Assembly (NCBI GenBank): GCA_964019165.1
Contig: OZ025270.1
Coordinates: 7,530,186-7,594,185 of the forward strand
Direction: 5' to 3'
Length of the DNA: 64,000 nucleotides
Source of the DNA: Mastigias papua
Lineage: Eukaryota > Cnidaria > Scyphozoa > Rhizostomeae > Mastigiidae
This document shows, piece by piece, positions 16,505-44,200 of this stretch. The number at the start of each line of letters is the position of its first letter. Position 1 is the first letter of the stretch. The translations under genes were made by a program, and so were the position numbers. The notes beneath the pieces are model-generated. The model was not told the DNA's origin. It saw only the letters and a program-made list of their open reading frames with translations, and made no database searches.

Positions 16505-17069
16505 CACATATGGTTTGAGGTGTCTTATGAAGGAAAAATCAGAGGAAAATTCTACTGACATTATGTGAAATATCATAAGCCAACTCCCAAATTTCAAAGG
16601 TGTAAGGATTCCTAGTCAAACAATAAAGCAGACTGCAGGATCATATGAATATCAAAGTCTTTATGTTTCATAAGAAAGTAACATGACTTTGTAGCTTCCA
16701 CTAGTCATAACAACATTAATAAACATGTTTATATTTATATCACAGGTAGATAATGTTGTAAGAAATCCTTGTAATTATTATATGAAAATTATATTTTCAA
16801 CTGAGACTTGGTATAACAAGTGGTTAGAACAAGAACGAGCAGTTCAAACAATATGGAGAAATTTGTAAGTCGCCATACTTATTAGGGACTAAATGGTACA
16901 CTGGCTAGTCCAGTCAGAGATTCAATGCTGAAGGCATTGTTGCTGTAACAGCAATTTAGTGGGCACCAAAAGCCACAAGAAGATTTGCAAAGGTTCCAAC
17001 AAAATGGAAAAACAAACATTCCTATAGTTACCAGAAGATAGTCAGAAGAATACACTAAGCTTCTCACAA
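16505..17069. other. Gap between retrotransposon and TLCD5-like B
   Basis: AT-rich, 3'-flanking DNA of TLCD5-like B. I see no coding exon; the minus-strand frame at 16882-17073 has no family resemblance and merely overlaps the end of the gene. Confidence 0.4.
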
Positions 17070-17768
17070 TCAATTTTTCCTCATCTTGAAATATTTACGC
17101 TTGACAAACAAACAGATCTGCCACATCCATACAATACTTAAGGCATAGAATAAAAATCCTCCAATTTTAATTATAAAAATTGTTTTCTCTGAATGATAGA
17201 AAAGATATGCTAATCCAGAACCAATGCCAATTCTTGAGAATGCAAATATCCAGAAAAAAGTGAAATCATTTAGTTTCCCAAAATCATTATCATATTCCTT
17301 CACTTCCTTTAGAAACCACCGTATCTGAAGAAATGGATTTGTCAGTTCTGATCCCCAAAGAGTTATGCAAATTTCAGCACCAGAATGATTCAACCATAAT
17401 CCACCAATCAGAGAGAAGATACTAATGACATGATGTAATAGCATCAGCATACTTTCATTGCCTTTTAGTAAACACCATGCAAAATCAAAGACAAAGTAAC
17501 CTCCACTAAAAATCATTGCCCAGTTTTGTACATATGAATTCTTTTCTCCAATGTTGCTAAATGGATTGTCTTCAACTATAAATGAGAGCTCAACAAGTTT
17601 TGTTATTGTCAAGGAATGTATCATAGCAATGATCCTGCAGTTCCATAGTTCAGATCGTCTTGGATTTCTTGATAGCACAAAACAATAAAGGAGTGTCCAA
17701 AAAATTATTGAAGGTAATACATACCAACAGCTAAGATATGGAAAACTGCTATGGAATGTGGCCATCAT
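17070..17768 (-). CDS. TLC-domain protein, TLCD5/TMEM136-like, paralogue B
   Basis: Single-exon frame of 232 aa starting MMATFHSS (ATG at 17768). It shares the TLCD5 landmarks of paralogue A in the same order: SELWNCRII, GYFVFDFAWC, LLHHVISIF with the TLC histidines, WGSELTNPFLQIRWFLK, RIGIG and a basic C-terminus (KRKYFKMRKN). The two copies are clearly diverged outside these blocks, so the duplication is old, unlike the retrotransposon between them. It is predicted to be a multi-pass endomembrane or plasma-membrane protein; the precise substrate is unknown for this subfamily. Confidence 0.88.
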   Translation of the reverse strand: MMATFHSSFPYLSCWYVLPSIIFWTLLYCFVLSRNPRRSELWNCRIIAMIHSLTITKLVELSFIVEDNPFSNIGEKNSYVQNWAMIFSGGYFVFDFAWCLLKGNESMLMLLHHVISIFSLIGGLWLNHSGAEICITLWGSELTNPFLQIRWFLKEVKEYDNDFGKLNDFTFFWIFAFSRIGIGSGLAYLFYHSEKTIFIIKIGGFLFYALSIVWMWQICLFVKRKYFKMRKN

Positions 17769-18190
17769 GCCAAAAAAGTTGGCATCAAATTAGGTTATCC
17801 CAGCACATTCTGAAGAGGAAATGTTTATATAAAATCAGTAATTTTGAAAAATAATTAACTGGTCTCTGTTGTTAATAGAAGTCAAATAACAAATTGGGGG
17901 CTCTTGAAGTAGCTCATCTCCAGTCTAAAAATTGTACTATTTGTTCCTATGCACTGTCTTTGTGACCAACACTATGCTCTTTCCATTTTGACAGAAGAGT
18001 TTCATAGAGTTACTTGCTTTAGCTCAATCCAACATAACACCCCTACTTTTTCAATAATGTGCCCCGTAAGGTTGAGTACCTGCCAGCAAGACTCTGAATC
18101 CCAAATTGCTCACAGTCCCTAAACTGTTGGATTAAACTGGAACAATGCATAAACAATACCAAACACAATGAGGAGAGTAGTCAAAGTTGG
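17769..18190. other. Intergenic, upstream of TLCD5-like B
   Basis: No coding exon is evident. This is the presumed promoter side of TLCD5-like B (minus strand). Confidence 0.4.
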
Positions 18191-18568
18191 CGCTAGTACG
18201 GTTTTGCACCTCACAGTGATAACAGGGGGCTACCCCCATAAATTATACACCATTCAATAGCTCTTCATCTGTACATTCATATGCTACACCATTTGCCCAA
18301 TAGGGTTAGGGTCAGGGTCAGGATTAGCGTTAGTTAGTTATTTCTTGTCAGCCATTATGAATATCATCGAAATACTCACGATATTCATAATGGAGGGCAT
18401 CAAACAAACAACGCTAGCCCTAACCCTTCCCTTACTGTTAACGGAAACCCTAACCCTATGGGGTAAATGGGGTAGCATAAGAATGTACAGATGAAGAGCT
18501 ATCGAATGATGTATAGTTTATGGGGGTAGCCACCTGTTATCACTGTGAGGTGCAATACCGTACTAGCG
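18191..18568. mobile_element. Foldback (long inverted-repeat) element
   Basis: The left arm (from CGCTAGTACGGTTTTGCACC, 18191) and the right arm, read in reverse complement (CGCTAGTACGGTATTGCACC, ending 18568), match for about 140 bp with scattered differences, including CTCACAGTGATAACAGG, TACCCCCATAAA and TAGCTCTTCATCTGTACATT. The inner arms carry CCCTAACCC/GGGTTAGGG tracts, and a small second hairpin (CATTATGAATATC, 18356-18393) sits at the centre. No coding capacity; superfamily not assigned because I could not define a clean target duplication. Confidence 0.75.
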
Positions 18569-20051
18569 CTGGTGTCCCTGGCAAAGCTATAGTGATACCA
18601 GTCTGCATTTTTGTATTTGATTTCAGCGAGGGGAAGTTCATTCTTATACAAGTAGTCGACCTAGGGCAGATATCTGCAACTTCTGAGAGTAAACCTTTCA
18701 TCAATGTACGGTGCATATGCTGCTGGAAGTAGCCAAAATTGGCGGGGAACTTTTTCCACGGGAATAAGATTCAACGCCCGATACAAAGAAGAATGCAGAC
18801 TGGTAGTGATAGTCGCCGTTTCAATGCATGGCATCCTCTGATGCACATCTCGAATGCTAGCGCAACTTTCTTGATTATAAATCCAGACTAATGAAATCTA
18901 TGGTCAATTTAACAATGATTTCATGAAACAGTGTATGTGCCAAACGAGTACTTACTGGAGTTACCCAAATCCAAAACTGCATTCTTGAGAGTTCGTTGCC
19001 ATGGATGACGCCATGAACAAGGAAGCTAAAATAGCCCTTGTTTTCAAAAACTGTGTGAACCCGAGGCTAGATTGGGGCGACACTTGACCAAAGTCCTCTC
19101 ATTGCAACGCAAACTTTACGCTGTGGACAGTTATGAGCAAACCTTCGATTGTTTATTTTTACTTGCTATTTTTATTTATTTATTTTTTGGGAGGAACTCT
19201 CTCTCGATTAGCCTATCTATTTAGAGAGTTCCTCCTTAGTCAAATTAATCTTAAATATAATCTTATAGAGTTCGTTTATCTTGATTTATCATTGTTAAGT
19301 GTGTGAAATGTAATTTAATGTTTGTAATGTAATTATTAATAATGGTGTAAAATTGCATTTCGCTTTAAATTCTATATTTTTAAGATTAATTCGATGAAAT
19401 CAATGAAAACTGAAAAAAACTGAAAACTTCTAAAACTCATTCCACTTTGCAAATTGATTGATTTTATTTAGGAACTATCGAGCAAGAGAACATAATGTAC
19501 GGGAGGAGTCTTTTCCTCCTAAGAGAATCGGAACTGTTACGATAAAACAAAGCGTATTGGATACGCATTTCCCCGAGGATTGAAGTGCCAGTGAATAAAT
19601 GTTTAATTGAGAGAAAATAACAATGTAAGTGAATCATGAGAGCTAATCATTAATCATAATAGGATATACACGTCTTAATGCATAGATACGATAACACAAT
19701 ACAAGAAATCCACAAGGACTAAAGTGTTCAAAATAGTACACTTTCATTACGCATAAAAAGCAAGTATGCACTTTTAGCTTTGACTATTCCAACGACAATC
19801 TCCTTATGAATAAAGCCCCACGGCAACATTCAGAATAACAGAATTTAAGCTTGCCCATTGATATTCTTCTACACAAGAGAGAGAGGACACTTCTGAACCA
19901 AATTAAAGTTGAATTATACCAAATAAAAAGATGAAACCTCATCTGAAATCACAAAACCTCCACATTGATAAAACAATAGCAATAAACATATGAACAAATT
20001 GGGTTTTTACAATAATTATTTACATTAGTAACTTAACAGTCTTGTCTATGC
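18569..20051. other. Intergenic region 3' of SPA17
   Basis: No supported coding exon. It contains a perfect 13-bp hairpin at 19190-19235 and an X-box-like palindrome GTTGCCATGGATGAC at 18994-19008, near the 5' side of TLCD5-like B. Both strands otherwise show only short frames. Confidence 0.4.
19190..19235. repeat. Perfect 13-bp hairpin
   Basis: GGAGGAACTCTCT pairs with AGAGAGTTCCTCC around a 20-nt loop. A related, less perfect hairpin is at 29825-29878. Confidence 0.7.
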
Positions 20052-35693
<15,642 letters not shown>

Positions 35694-36048
35694 ATTCAAT
35701 AACAATTGTCAGCTTATCAAGTACAGAAAGAAAACAAAAATAACTTCTCGTGCAACCTTTCACTACTATGGTCCAAACCAAAGTTCCAAATCAACAATGA
35801 TTGATCAAATGCGACTGATTGACAACAATAATTCGTCGACACAATTGCGCTTAAAGCCGTAGTTTTATGAGCTCGATTTATGTCACAGAGTTCGCCATAG
35901 GAACGCCACAACTGAAAGTAAATAGGTCGTCATGGGAACTTATTACGTGAAGACGAGACACCACCAGCTTGAGGCTAAAAGAAAAGCTATGAGCACGGTT
36001 GAACAAGTTGAAAAATAGGTTAGGCCTATACAAGAAAAAGTAAATGAG
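35694..36048. promoter_or_regulatory. Shared head-to-head promoter of SPA17 and PAFAH1B
   Basis: Only 355 bp separate the two start codons, which face away from each other. GTCGTCATGGGAAC at 35926-35939 fits the RFX X-box consensus RYYNYY-N(1-3)-RRNRAC exactly, and an imperfect relative GTTCGCCATAGGAAC lies at 35890-35904. RFX factors drive ciliary genes, so an X-box would suit SPA17. The degenerate consensus is expected by chance about once per 1-2 kb, so this is suggestive only. Confidence 0.5.
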
Positions 36049-39000
36049 ATGAATTTATCCTGTAAAGCATTGCCCGTGAAAGATGTTCAAGGGGATGGAA
36101 GATGGATGAGTATGGTAATGCTAATATTTTATTAGCTTTACAATCTTCCTGTCAGCTATAGTAACAGTTAATAGCTCTTGCGAGCTGCAAGATGCTTATT
36201 TTAGTTCACTTCTTACAATATGGGTACCAGTAATGATGCGAGCTCTGAAAAGTTGGGAGGAAGTAACGGATAGGAAGGATGGAGGTCTGGGTTTCCAGAG
36301 AGTTTCTCCAACTGCACCATCTAGATTCTAGGCAAACTCCTTGTCTTAATTTAGAGATACCGTAAAAGAATCAACGGTTTTGTGCTATGGGCTTATATCC
36401 TCTGCTTCTTCGCGTCAAATGGGTAGAGATGCGTACAAATGAATGGGTTGTTGGCAAGCCTGGACAAAAACTATGTCTACTACAGGGACGCCGGAACATA
36501 TTTTTGAGTGGGGGGGATGGGGCTGGGGATGAGTTGCAAGTCCATATGGCAGGACGGAAAACTGGGGTCAGGGGCGGAGCCCCTGAAAAATTTTGCAATC
36601 CACACGCTATAATTCAGTGGGAAACGCCCTGCTTGAATATAGATATGCATCCTATCTGGGTAGAAAACGGCAGATAAAATCATTGAAGTGTTGGTGAGAA
36701 AATTGAATAGACCTTGTTGCTACTCTATAACAGTTGTGGCCAGGTCAGGTAAAATGATAGAGACACACGTTTTCAGAGCAACGAGATCATGTTAAACGCT
36801 AGGCGACCAAGAACACAGACCTCTTCCCTGACTTTACATGTTTATGAGACTTTTGGACCAGTCTAAAGCATCACCTTTTGAAAAAAACTTGGGTTATTTA
36901 CCTCCAATAGGTCCTGATGACTCCGGCACTGGTACTTTTTAAAGGTGAGTGAACTTTAACACGGATAAACGGATATACTTTCTATTTGGATCGAATGCCT
37001 CAATCTTGACATGATACATGAGCAAAAAAGTGGGGGGCTGCACCCCCCCAGCCCCCCGGCTCCGGTGTGCCTGTACTAAAAGATATCAATAGACGGAAGC
37101 TCTCATTTATTGGTCATGTGATTAGAAATAAAGGGCTGGGATTTGATCTTATGATGGGGATGGTTTTTGGAAAGCGAAAACATGGAAGGCCCAAAATGAG
37201 ATTTGTAGACAACATTAAAGACTTAGCTGGGATCAGCATTGCAAGGATTGTCAGAGAGGCAGAAGATAGAGAAAATTGGAGGAGATTCTGTAGGGGTGCC
37301 ATGGCAGATCGTCTCAACAACCTAACCGTATAGTGATGATGATGATGGTCTATTCTAGAACTAAAAAGAAAAAGAATGATGGAATTAGTAATGCACATGT
37401 GATAAACGTCGATATTCAGGTTGTTTTGCATCAGACTATAAGTTTTGTAAGGTTTTAGGTAAAAGTATACTTTCAGCTTACAATTTGTTGAGGGGTAAAG
37501 GCCACAAAATGTTCTAACTGGGTGGGCAATGCAAGATTACTTATTAAAGTTACAATGAACTATTTTTCTTTACTATGAGTAACACTGGCTGCATTTTTTG
37601 TGGTGTGCGTGGATACTTTCCCTGCCTCACTTTGACTACAGGGATGGCACTAAAAGGGGTTTTTGGGGGCTATAGTTCCCAAGAAGTTCACTGAATTCCA
37701 CCATCAGCATTTGGATTTTTGAAGATGTCAGTACTGTCGGCATTTTCATAACTTGCACTTTTACATTTCATTACAACATCGCCATCTTAGTGAATCTGAG
37801 TCATTGCATTTTATGCCAATCTGAGAGGTGCAGTCTGGTAAGATTTTCTTGCTTTGTTCATTGCTACCAGATTGATAGCATTTCTTACTTGATGACATCT
37901 CTGCATGACTGCTTCCATATGCAGTTGATACATGCTTTTTCATTGGCTTTACATAACTAATCCTGCTTATTTAATCAATCAGAAAAGCCATTATTAATGC
38001 AAATTCAAAACAGGTGTTTTCCTTCTGGATTTGATATCTAGAATTTTTTGCCAATGGGTGTTATGTTGCCTCCCAGTCTGCATACTTTGATTCTGGTGCA
38101 GGAAAATTTTGGCACATATGGGTTATGGAATTAGTATTGAAAACTTATCTCAGAACAAATAATTACCATGTTGTGGTGTGTGCAAAGAATTTTGTATATA
38201 TTCTAGATGGGAAAACTCTAGAAAATTTTCTGGAAGTTGATTTTATTTCAATTTCAATTTCATTTTATATCAAAAGCCTAAGTACAATGGTTTATTGTAT
38301 ATGTCAAGCAGCTAATGACAGACATTATTTACGTCTTTTGTGATGTCATATTCCACATTATGATTTAAATGTACAAATCACCAGGATGCTAAAACTCATG
38401 ATTTAAAGCAGATTTTATCAACTTATTAGCATGCAAGATATATAGAAGATGGTAAACTTCTGAAGCCAAATATTGTCTTTATTGGAGACTCAATGATATT
38501 TCAGATGCAGGATACACAAGTAGGTGATAATTACCTTTGAATATTCCCAGCCTATTGGAAATATATTAGTAAATAGGTACTATAGAGATTATACCAGGTT
38601 CTTGTGAAATACTATATAGCAAAATTTCTTAGCATTATAAATAGGTTTTTATGAGACTTTTCTAATTCTACTTATGGAATATTTCATCAGCTTTCCATTC
38701 TATCTTGCAATTCATCATTAACTTTGAAAGTAACTACAAAATGACACATTTTACATAAATCCAATGTTTTGATTGCCACAATGCATATTTACATAAAGTG
38801 TGTATGTAGTATACCTGGGTTTTCATGTTCTTTACTTCAGGCTTGGGATCAATACTTCAAGCCAATGAATGCAGTTAATTTTGGGATAGGAGGAGATACG
38901 ACTGAGAATGTCCTGTGGAGACTTGAAAATGGAGAACTTGATGCTCTGAACCCTAAGGTATACTATTATACTAAGAATTCACCCCCATCCAAGAAACCAC

Positions 39001-40111
39001 TTTCAAAGAGTGCTGCTTCTGATATTCAAGCATATTTTCCATAATTATGTAGTAACACCAGCACTAGCTGTGCCATATAACTATCATATGGGAGTAGTGA
39101 ATTTCTTTTGATAAGCTTCTACTTCTTGTTTCTTTAGAGATGATAAGATTATTTCAATCCTCATATAGAATCAGAAAATTCAGAAGAATGGCTATAAAAA
39201 AGTGGTCTGTAACTATATGCTAACAGATGTTATCGCATGTAAGCTGGAGTGAGAATTTTAAAGTGAAATTATGATGTGAGAGATTGATTAGGCATACAAC
39301 TGTTCCAATGCAAATAGATAGCTATATATCAGAGGTTTTTCTGCACCAAAGGATGTTTACTCATCTACATAAACAATGCTTGGAAAGAAAAATTTCAATA
39401 TATGATAGAAACCTGATCCCAATATTTTAAGCAGCATGACTAGTAAACATTTCATAACTGCTATCTGTTGTTCTTTCCCTTGATTTAATACTCTATGGTT
39501 TAATTTTAGGTGTTTGTTATTTTAGTGGGTACAAATAATTACCACAGCAGTGTGGATGAGATTGTTGATGGATTAGAAACCATTGCATGGACAATATATG
39601 AAAAAAGGCCAGAATCAAAGATTGTCATAATGGTAAGTGTAGCAAATGAAATTCCATTATCTTCCACTTAAACTTTGGATAATTAAAGTTATTGAGTGTT
39701 TCCAGTAATCAGACTGTATATCTGTATGAAACCTAAATGAGGGGAATTGAAAGTTTGCTTGAAGTACCAAAGTACCAATGTTTGAGTTATTGAATGCCAA
39801 CAGTATTATCATTTGTACTGTGATATAACTATTTCTGCTTTGTGGTAATCTTTTGTTATCAGGGCCTTTTCCCAAGAGGACAAAAGCCAAACAAATTGAG
39901 AGAGAAGCATCTTGAAGTCAACATTGCTCTTGAAAGAGTGGTAACAGCCATTCCAAATACATCCTTTCTTAATGCAGACCCAGGATTTGTGAATTCCCAA
40001 GGTCTAATATCACCAGCTGATATGCTAGATTACCTACATCTCAAAAAAAGTGCCTACAGCAAAGTCTGCCAACTCATTGACAATCATATCAAGAGAGTAA
40101 CTAGTGTTTGA
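36049..40111 (+). CDS. PAFAH1B2: Platelet-activating factor acetylhydrolase 1B catalytic subunit (alpha), 5 exons
   Basis: Exons 36049-36114, 38430-38519, 38841-38957, 39510-39632, 39863-40111; all junctions phase 0, 214 aa. This SGNH-fold serine hydrolase removes the acetyl group of platelet-activating factor and pairs with LIS1 (PAFAH1B1) in the cytoplasm. Visible landmarks: VQGDGRWMS at the N-terminus; nucleophile Ser43 in FIGDSM; NFGIGGDTTENVLWRL; the oxyanion-hole block VGTNN (98-101); GLFPRGQKPN; catalytic Asp188 and His191 in DYLH. Human alpha2 is 229 aa. It is about equally close to PAFAH1B2 and PAFAH1B3, which arose from one ancestral gene, so the symbol is approximate. Intron 1 carries a LINE fragment with a nested transposon. 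Confidence 0.92.
36373..37335 (+). pseudogene. LINE ORF2 C-terminal fragment interrupted by a transposon
   Basis: The two parts 36373-36482 and 37079-37335 encode the C-terminal tail typical of LINE reverse-transcriptase proteins: WVEMRTNEWV before the break, then INRRKLSFIGHVIRN, GKRKHGRPKMRF and ENWRRFCRGA. The 3' end is a TGATGATGATGATGG tail, common for non-LTR elements. A 591-bp DNA transposon (36483-37073) separates the parts exactly between codons. The fragment lacks the catalytic region and is a 5'-truncated dead copy. Confidence 0.8.
36483..37073. mobile_element. CAG...CTG transposon nested in a LINE, copy 3
   Basis: 591 bp from CAGGGACGCCGGAACA to CCGGTGTGCCTG, flanked by a perfect 5-bp duplication TACTA (36478-36482, 37074-37078). 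Similar in inverted orientation to 33911-34517. Subterminal G-rich blocks (GTGGGGGGGATGGGG, GTGGGGGGCTGCACC) are typical of the family. Confidence 0.85.
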
Positions 40112-41271
40112 TTCCTTAGTAGAATTTTCTGCTAATGCTACAACAGAATCGGACATTCTATTAGGTCACACCATATTCCATAAACAGACTTGTACAAATT
40201 TGTAACCCAGAAGTCGTGTTGTGTTTGTAATTACCTCTTTCCAATGAATATTGTTAAAAACCATGTATTTTTGATGTAATTAATAACATTTATTTATTTT
40301 TCCATCCAAATTTGACAAAGCTGTGAATTCATGTATCTTTTTTATTTGTTGAGTGATCTTTCTACACAAGTAACTTAAGACAATATCATGTTTACATAAC
40401 TAAGGAGGTGTGTAGTTAAATCACAGAACTCCTTCAGGTCATAAATATTAAATTAATTGGCTGGACAGCATAGGCATTGACAGGAATAATTTGTTGGTAC
40501 TATAGACCTTCACTATAGCTCAAAAATGTGGGAGCATTCTTAAACATACTGAAAAGCTTTTTTGTCTGACACTTGTCAGAGCATGAAATAATGGCTAATG
40601 ATCAAAGGTGAACTGAAATATATAGCCAGATGCAGATGCACATGATATGATGAATAATGCATTATAGGGCTGACTAGACACTTGAGTCATCATATCATGT
40701 GTATTCAAATCTGGATAGATATTTCGCTTCACCTTTTGGTCATAATCTAATGTTTCATACTCTGATGAGTGTTGGATGAAAAAAGCTCTTCAGTATGCTT
40801 AAAGAATGTATCCGCTTTTTTGAGCTTTAGTGAAGACGTAAATCTGGAATATGGTAAGCATAACCATATAAAAGACCAAGAGAGATGGTAAAAATAGAAA
40901 AATCATCTAAAAACCAACAGGAATAATCAATCAGCTACTCTGAAAGTAGTTTAACTTCTAAGTCCATTTGGACTATTGATTAAAAAAGTACACCTATTGC
41001 ATAAAAACCTATAAAAGTCTAATTATTGACAGAAATGGCTTTTCTACGTTTATAAAAGGTTCAATCTAAATAAGTACTGTCTATAAAAAATCCCTTTCAA
41101 TATCAGTTGTTGAAGCTCTAGATGTTATGATTGTAAGTGTCTTCAAGGTCCAGCTTGCTTAGGACTTAATAACAAGATTAAATATCTAGTAAACTAAACA
41201 TGAAATAAACAACAAACAAACTAATGTTTAACATAAATTTGATTAAAATGTGTCCTACCAAGTAATGATCC
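40112..41271. other. Convergent intergenic region, PAFAH1B / DNMT3
   Basis: 3' ends of two convergent genes. Apart from the inverted-repeat element at 40508-40835 I see no gene or RNA. Confidence 0.5.
40508..40835. mobile_element. Inverted-repeat MITE (CTTCACTATAGC family)
   Basis: 328 bp with arms of about 150 bp: left CTTCACTATAGCTCAAAAA, right (reverse complement) CTTCACTAAAGCTCAAAAAA, then shared ACATTCTT, AGCATACTGAA-like, CTTTTTT, CAGAGTATGAAA-like and ATCATATGATGA-like blocks. The palindrome at 24292-24392 and the partial copy near 44750-44880 belong to the same family. Confidence 0.78.
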
Positions 41272-44200
41272 TTATGACTTAGTCTGCCCCCTTGAACATC
41301 TGAAATAGTCTTTTAGAGGAGCCATTATATGACGAAGGACTGGAATGCTCCATGCACTTCCAAGAAGTTTTTGTCTATGACATCTTCCCATGTTCCCAAT
41401 ATCAGTGTAATGCTCAGGGAACCCAAATAACCTTGAAATCAAGTTCAACATAAGAACTTTAACAAAATGGATCAGCATATGGGACACAGACTATTTTCCC
41501 AGACAAGTAGAAAATAATATATAACTCATGACACATACTTTGTAAAGAGATAAATATAAATGTAATGGATTTTAACTATTGGTGACTACCTAGCATGGAG
41601 AAAAATATTTCTCAAAAATCTTTGGAATTTATGGCACATGGCTGGCACTAGGAATTGATATTAAGGAATGAAGATGTGCTATGTACCTTTCAACTTCTGT
41701 ACACCAGAGGACATCTCCCTTTGATGCTGTGTCATCTTTCACTTCCTCAACTGGCATTACAGCCTCTTTTGTTTGCTTCAAACTGTTTGATTTTGTTGTA
41801 ATTGTCCGTACCTTGTTAAACTAAACAAATAAATCCTTTAAATCAACAAAATTTAATATATAAAATATGAATATGTATAAAAGTAATACAGTAAATCTGC
41901 TTGAACTTGTACTTAAAAATGCACAATTTTCCATATAAGATAGTTTCCATAATATCCTGCTGTTTCTATAAGCTTTATCTATGTCTATGTGCAGTGGAAA
42001 CATCCGTCTTTATGCAGATATCAAGCACATCAAAACACTTGTAAATTGCAAGGAATTTATGATAAATAATAAATGACAATGAAGTTAAGTCACTTGAAGT
42101 TTTTGAAAAAATCTGTGCTTGATATCTAGCAAGCATCAAAATGTGCCTTAAAAAACATCACAAAAACAACCCTTTGATATTGAAAACATCAAGTAAACAT
42201 AAAAGAATAACATATAGAAACACAACAAAAGGTGTACATGAAAAGAAAAAATGCAATAAAGACAAATGACAGAACAAAAACTAAAAAGAAATGTCCATTG
42301 TCCTCAAAAATAAATTATCTGTAACTGTAACATTATGTTCTTGAGTTTCTTATGCCCTCAATATCTTCTCTGTAGCATCCTTTCTTTGCAACATGATCCT
42401 GTTGCTATGACGCCTCTATTGATATATACTCAGATTTCTTCCTCCTACATTAAGTTTACTGTTTTTGTGTTGCTTCAAAAATCAAAAAAGCTTATGTTAC
42501 ATCACAGACACTTTCATGTTGATTTTCAACATGCATTGTTAACATCTCCCACTCACATAGCAATAAAATCAATATGATACAAAAACTGAATGTACAAGGC
42601 TGGAATACATTTGAAGAATATAACTGTACTAACTTACCCTTGCAATACGACCACTATTTGGTTCAAGGCAATCTTGAAGGTACAATTTATCAGTAGGGAG
42701 AGGGCAAGCTTGCCTACAAAAGTAATTTTATAGATCTATTACAACTAGAATATTACAGAATTTATAGCAATGCTTGAATATTGTGGAACAGATCAATCAT
42801 AAGAATATACCCTCTCTAGCACACTACACACATTCAGATGGAACTTGGTGGGGCATCTTTAAATTCTACTCCTTTGGGTATACAATTTTATATTGCTTTT
42901 ATTATATGAAATAATGGAGGAATCTCTGAGCACCTGACAAAAGAAAGGAAACTATGTATATCACAGATCTCATCTGCAATGCATTAGGTTTGATAAGTTT
43001 TTGTATGTGGGACTGTTCTCTCAATATAATTAATAAAAATAGGAAGAGATCAACCCTGGATGCAGCTCTGAACTTTATTGAATTGTTTCAGTTGTTCTAG
43101 TGATACAATCATTCCAATGTTGAGATATTTGAGTCAGCTACAGAAGAAAAGCCATTATATATTCAATAAGGCAAGTATAAGTGACACCTGTAGTGTGGGC
43201 TCAGTGATTGCACGTCTATTTTCACAGTAATTGCCAGAAAATCTTGTATTAAATTGATTGTAGTTGTTTTTTGTTCTATTAGTCTTAGTTGTAAAGAAGA
43301 CAGCCTCAGTCTGTGATGACATATATTCACTGTTTGCATCTTACTAAAATCTTACTGCTAAAACTGCTATCATGGATCAATGGCTTCATTAGCTTGGGGA
43401 CCATTCCCTTTTGTTTCCCCATCTTGCCATCAGGTACCCATTAGCTGCTGCTGGACAGTTGAGTATACACAGAGCACATGTTAGGGTATTTCTTAAATCA
43501 GTGGTCTTTAGATGTATGACAGAAAATATAACCACTTGACCACTGAATACATATGTCTACACAGTGTGCATAAAAAAGATGATGCAATGATCCTAGGTAT
43601 AGGAGGACTCAATATTTAGGGAGACTGTAAACTGTTTGCCTGACTGACCAAGATGAGAGGTCAGGATCAGTAACATGCCAAAGTAAGAGGTGTGGGGGAT
43701 GTCACACTCCCCATTTTCTGCAGAAGCTGTTGGTAATTGTATGCCTTGTTGGTAATATTGTGCCTTGTCAGTAATTTTATGCCTTGTTGGTAAAAGTTTA
43801 CACAATGATAATAGTGCGTTGGTATTTCAGTGAAGACTTAAACTAAATCTATATTTTGTACATTATGATTAACAATCTTCAAATAAAGCTTCAAAAGAGT
43901 AGGCAAGACTGAAAGTTGACGAGATTTGATAATCCAGGGCTGCCAACATACACTTCTATAAGCAATATTCAGAGGAGATGAGTGGCAGTGCCATGGTGAG
44001 TATAAGAAAGGGGTAAATACCTTCCACTTTGTTAAAACTATGCCAAGTTATATTCATCCAAAAATCTCAAAAAGCTATTGAAGTTTCCTACACGCATATC
44101 AATATTTTCAGTTTCCTTCTCTCTAGAATGGGCATATCTCTAACTCAGAAAGGACATTTTCCATGAAAATAAAAGGTGTGGTCCCAAAATTTTCCTGACC

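Noticed and set aside
37419..37475. Possible extra PAFAH1B exon between exons 1 and 2
   Set aside because: Direct splicing 36114 to 38430 is in phase and gives the expected family spacing between WMS and GDSM; the extra segments bring a stop or a wrong phase.
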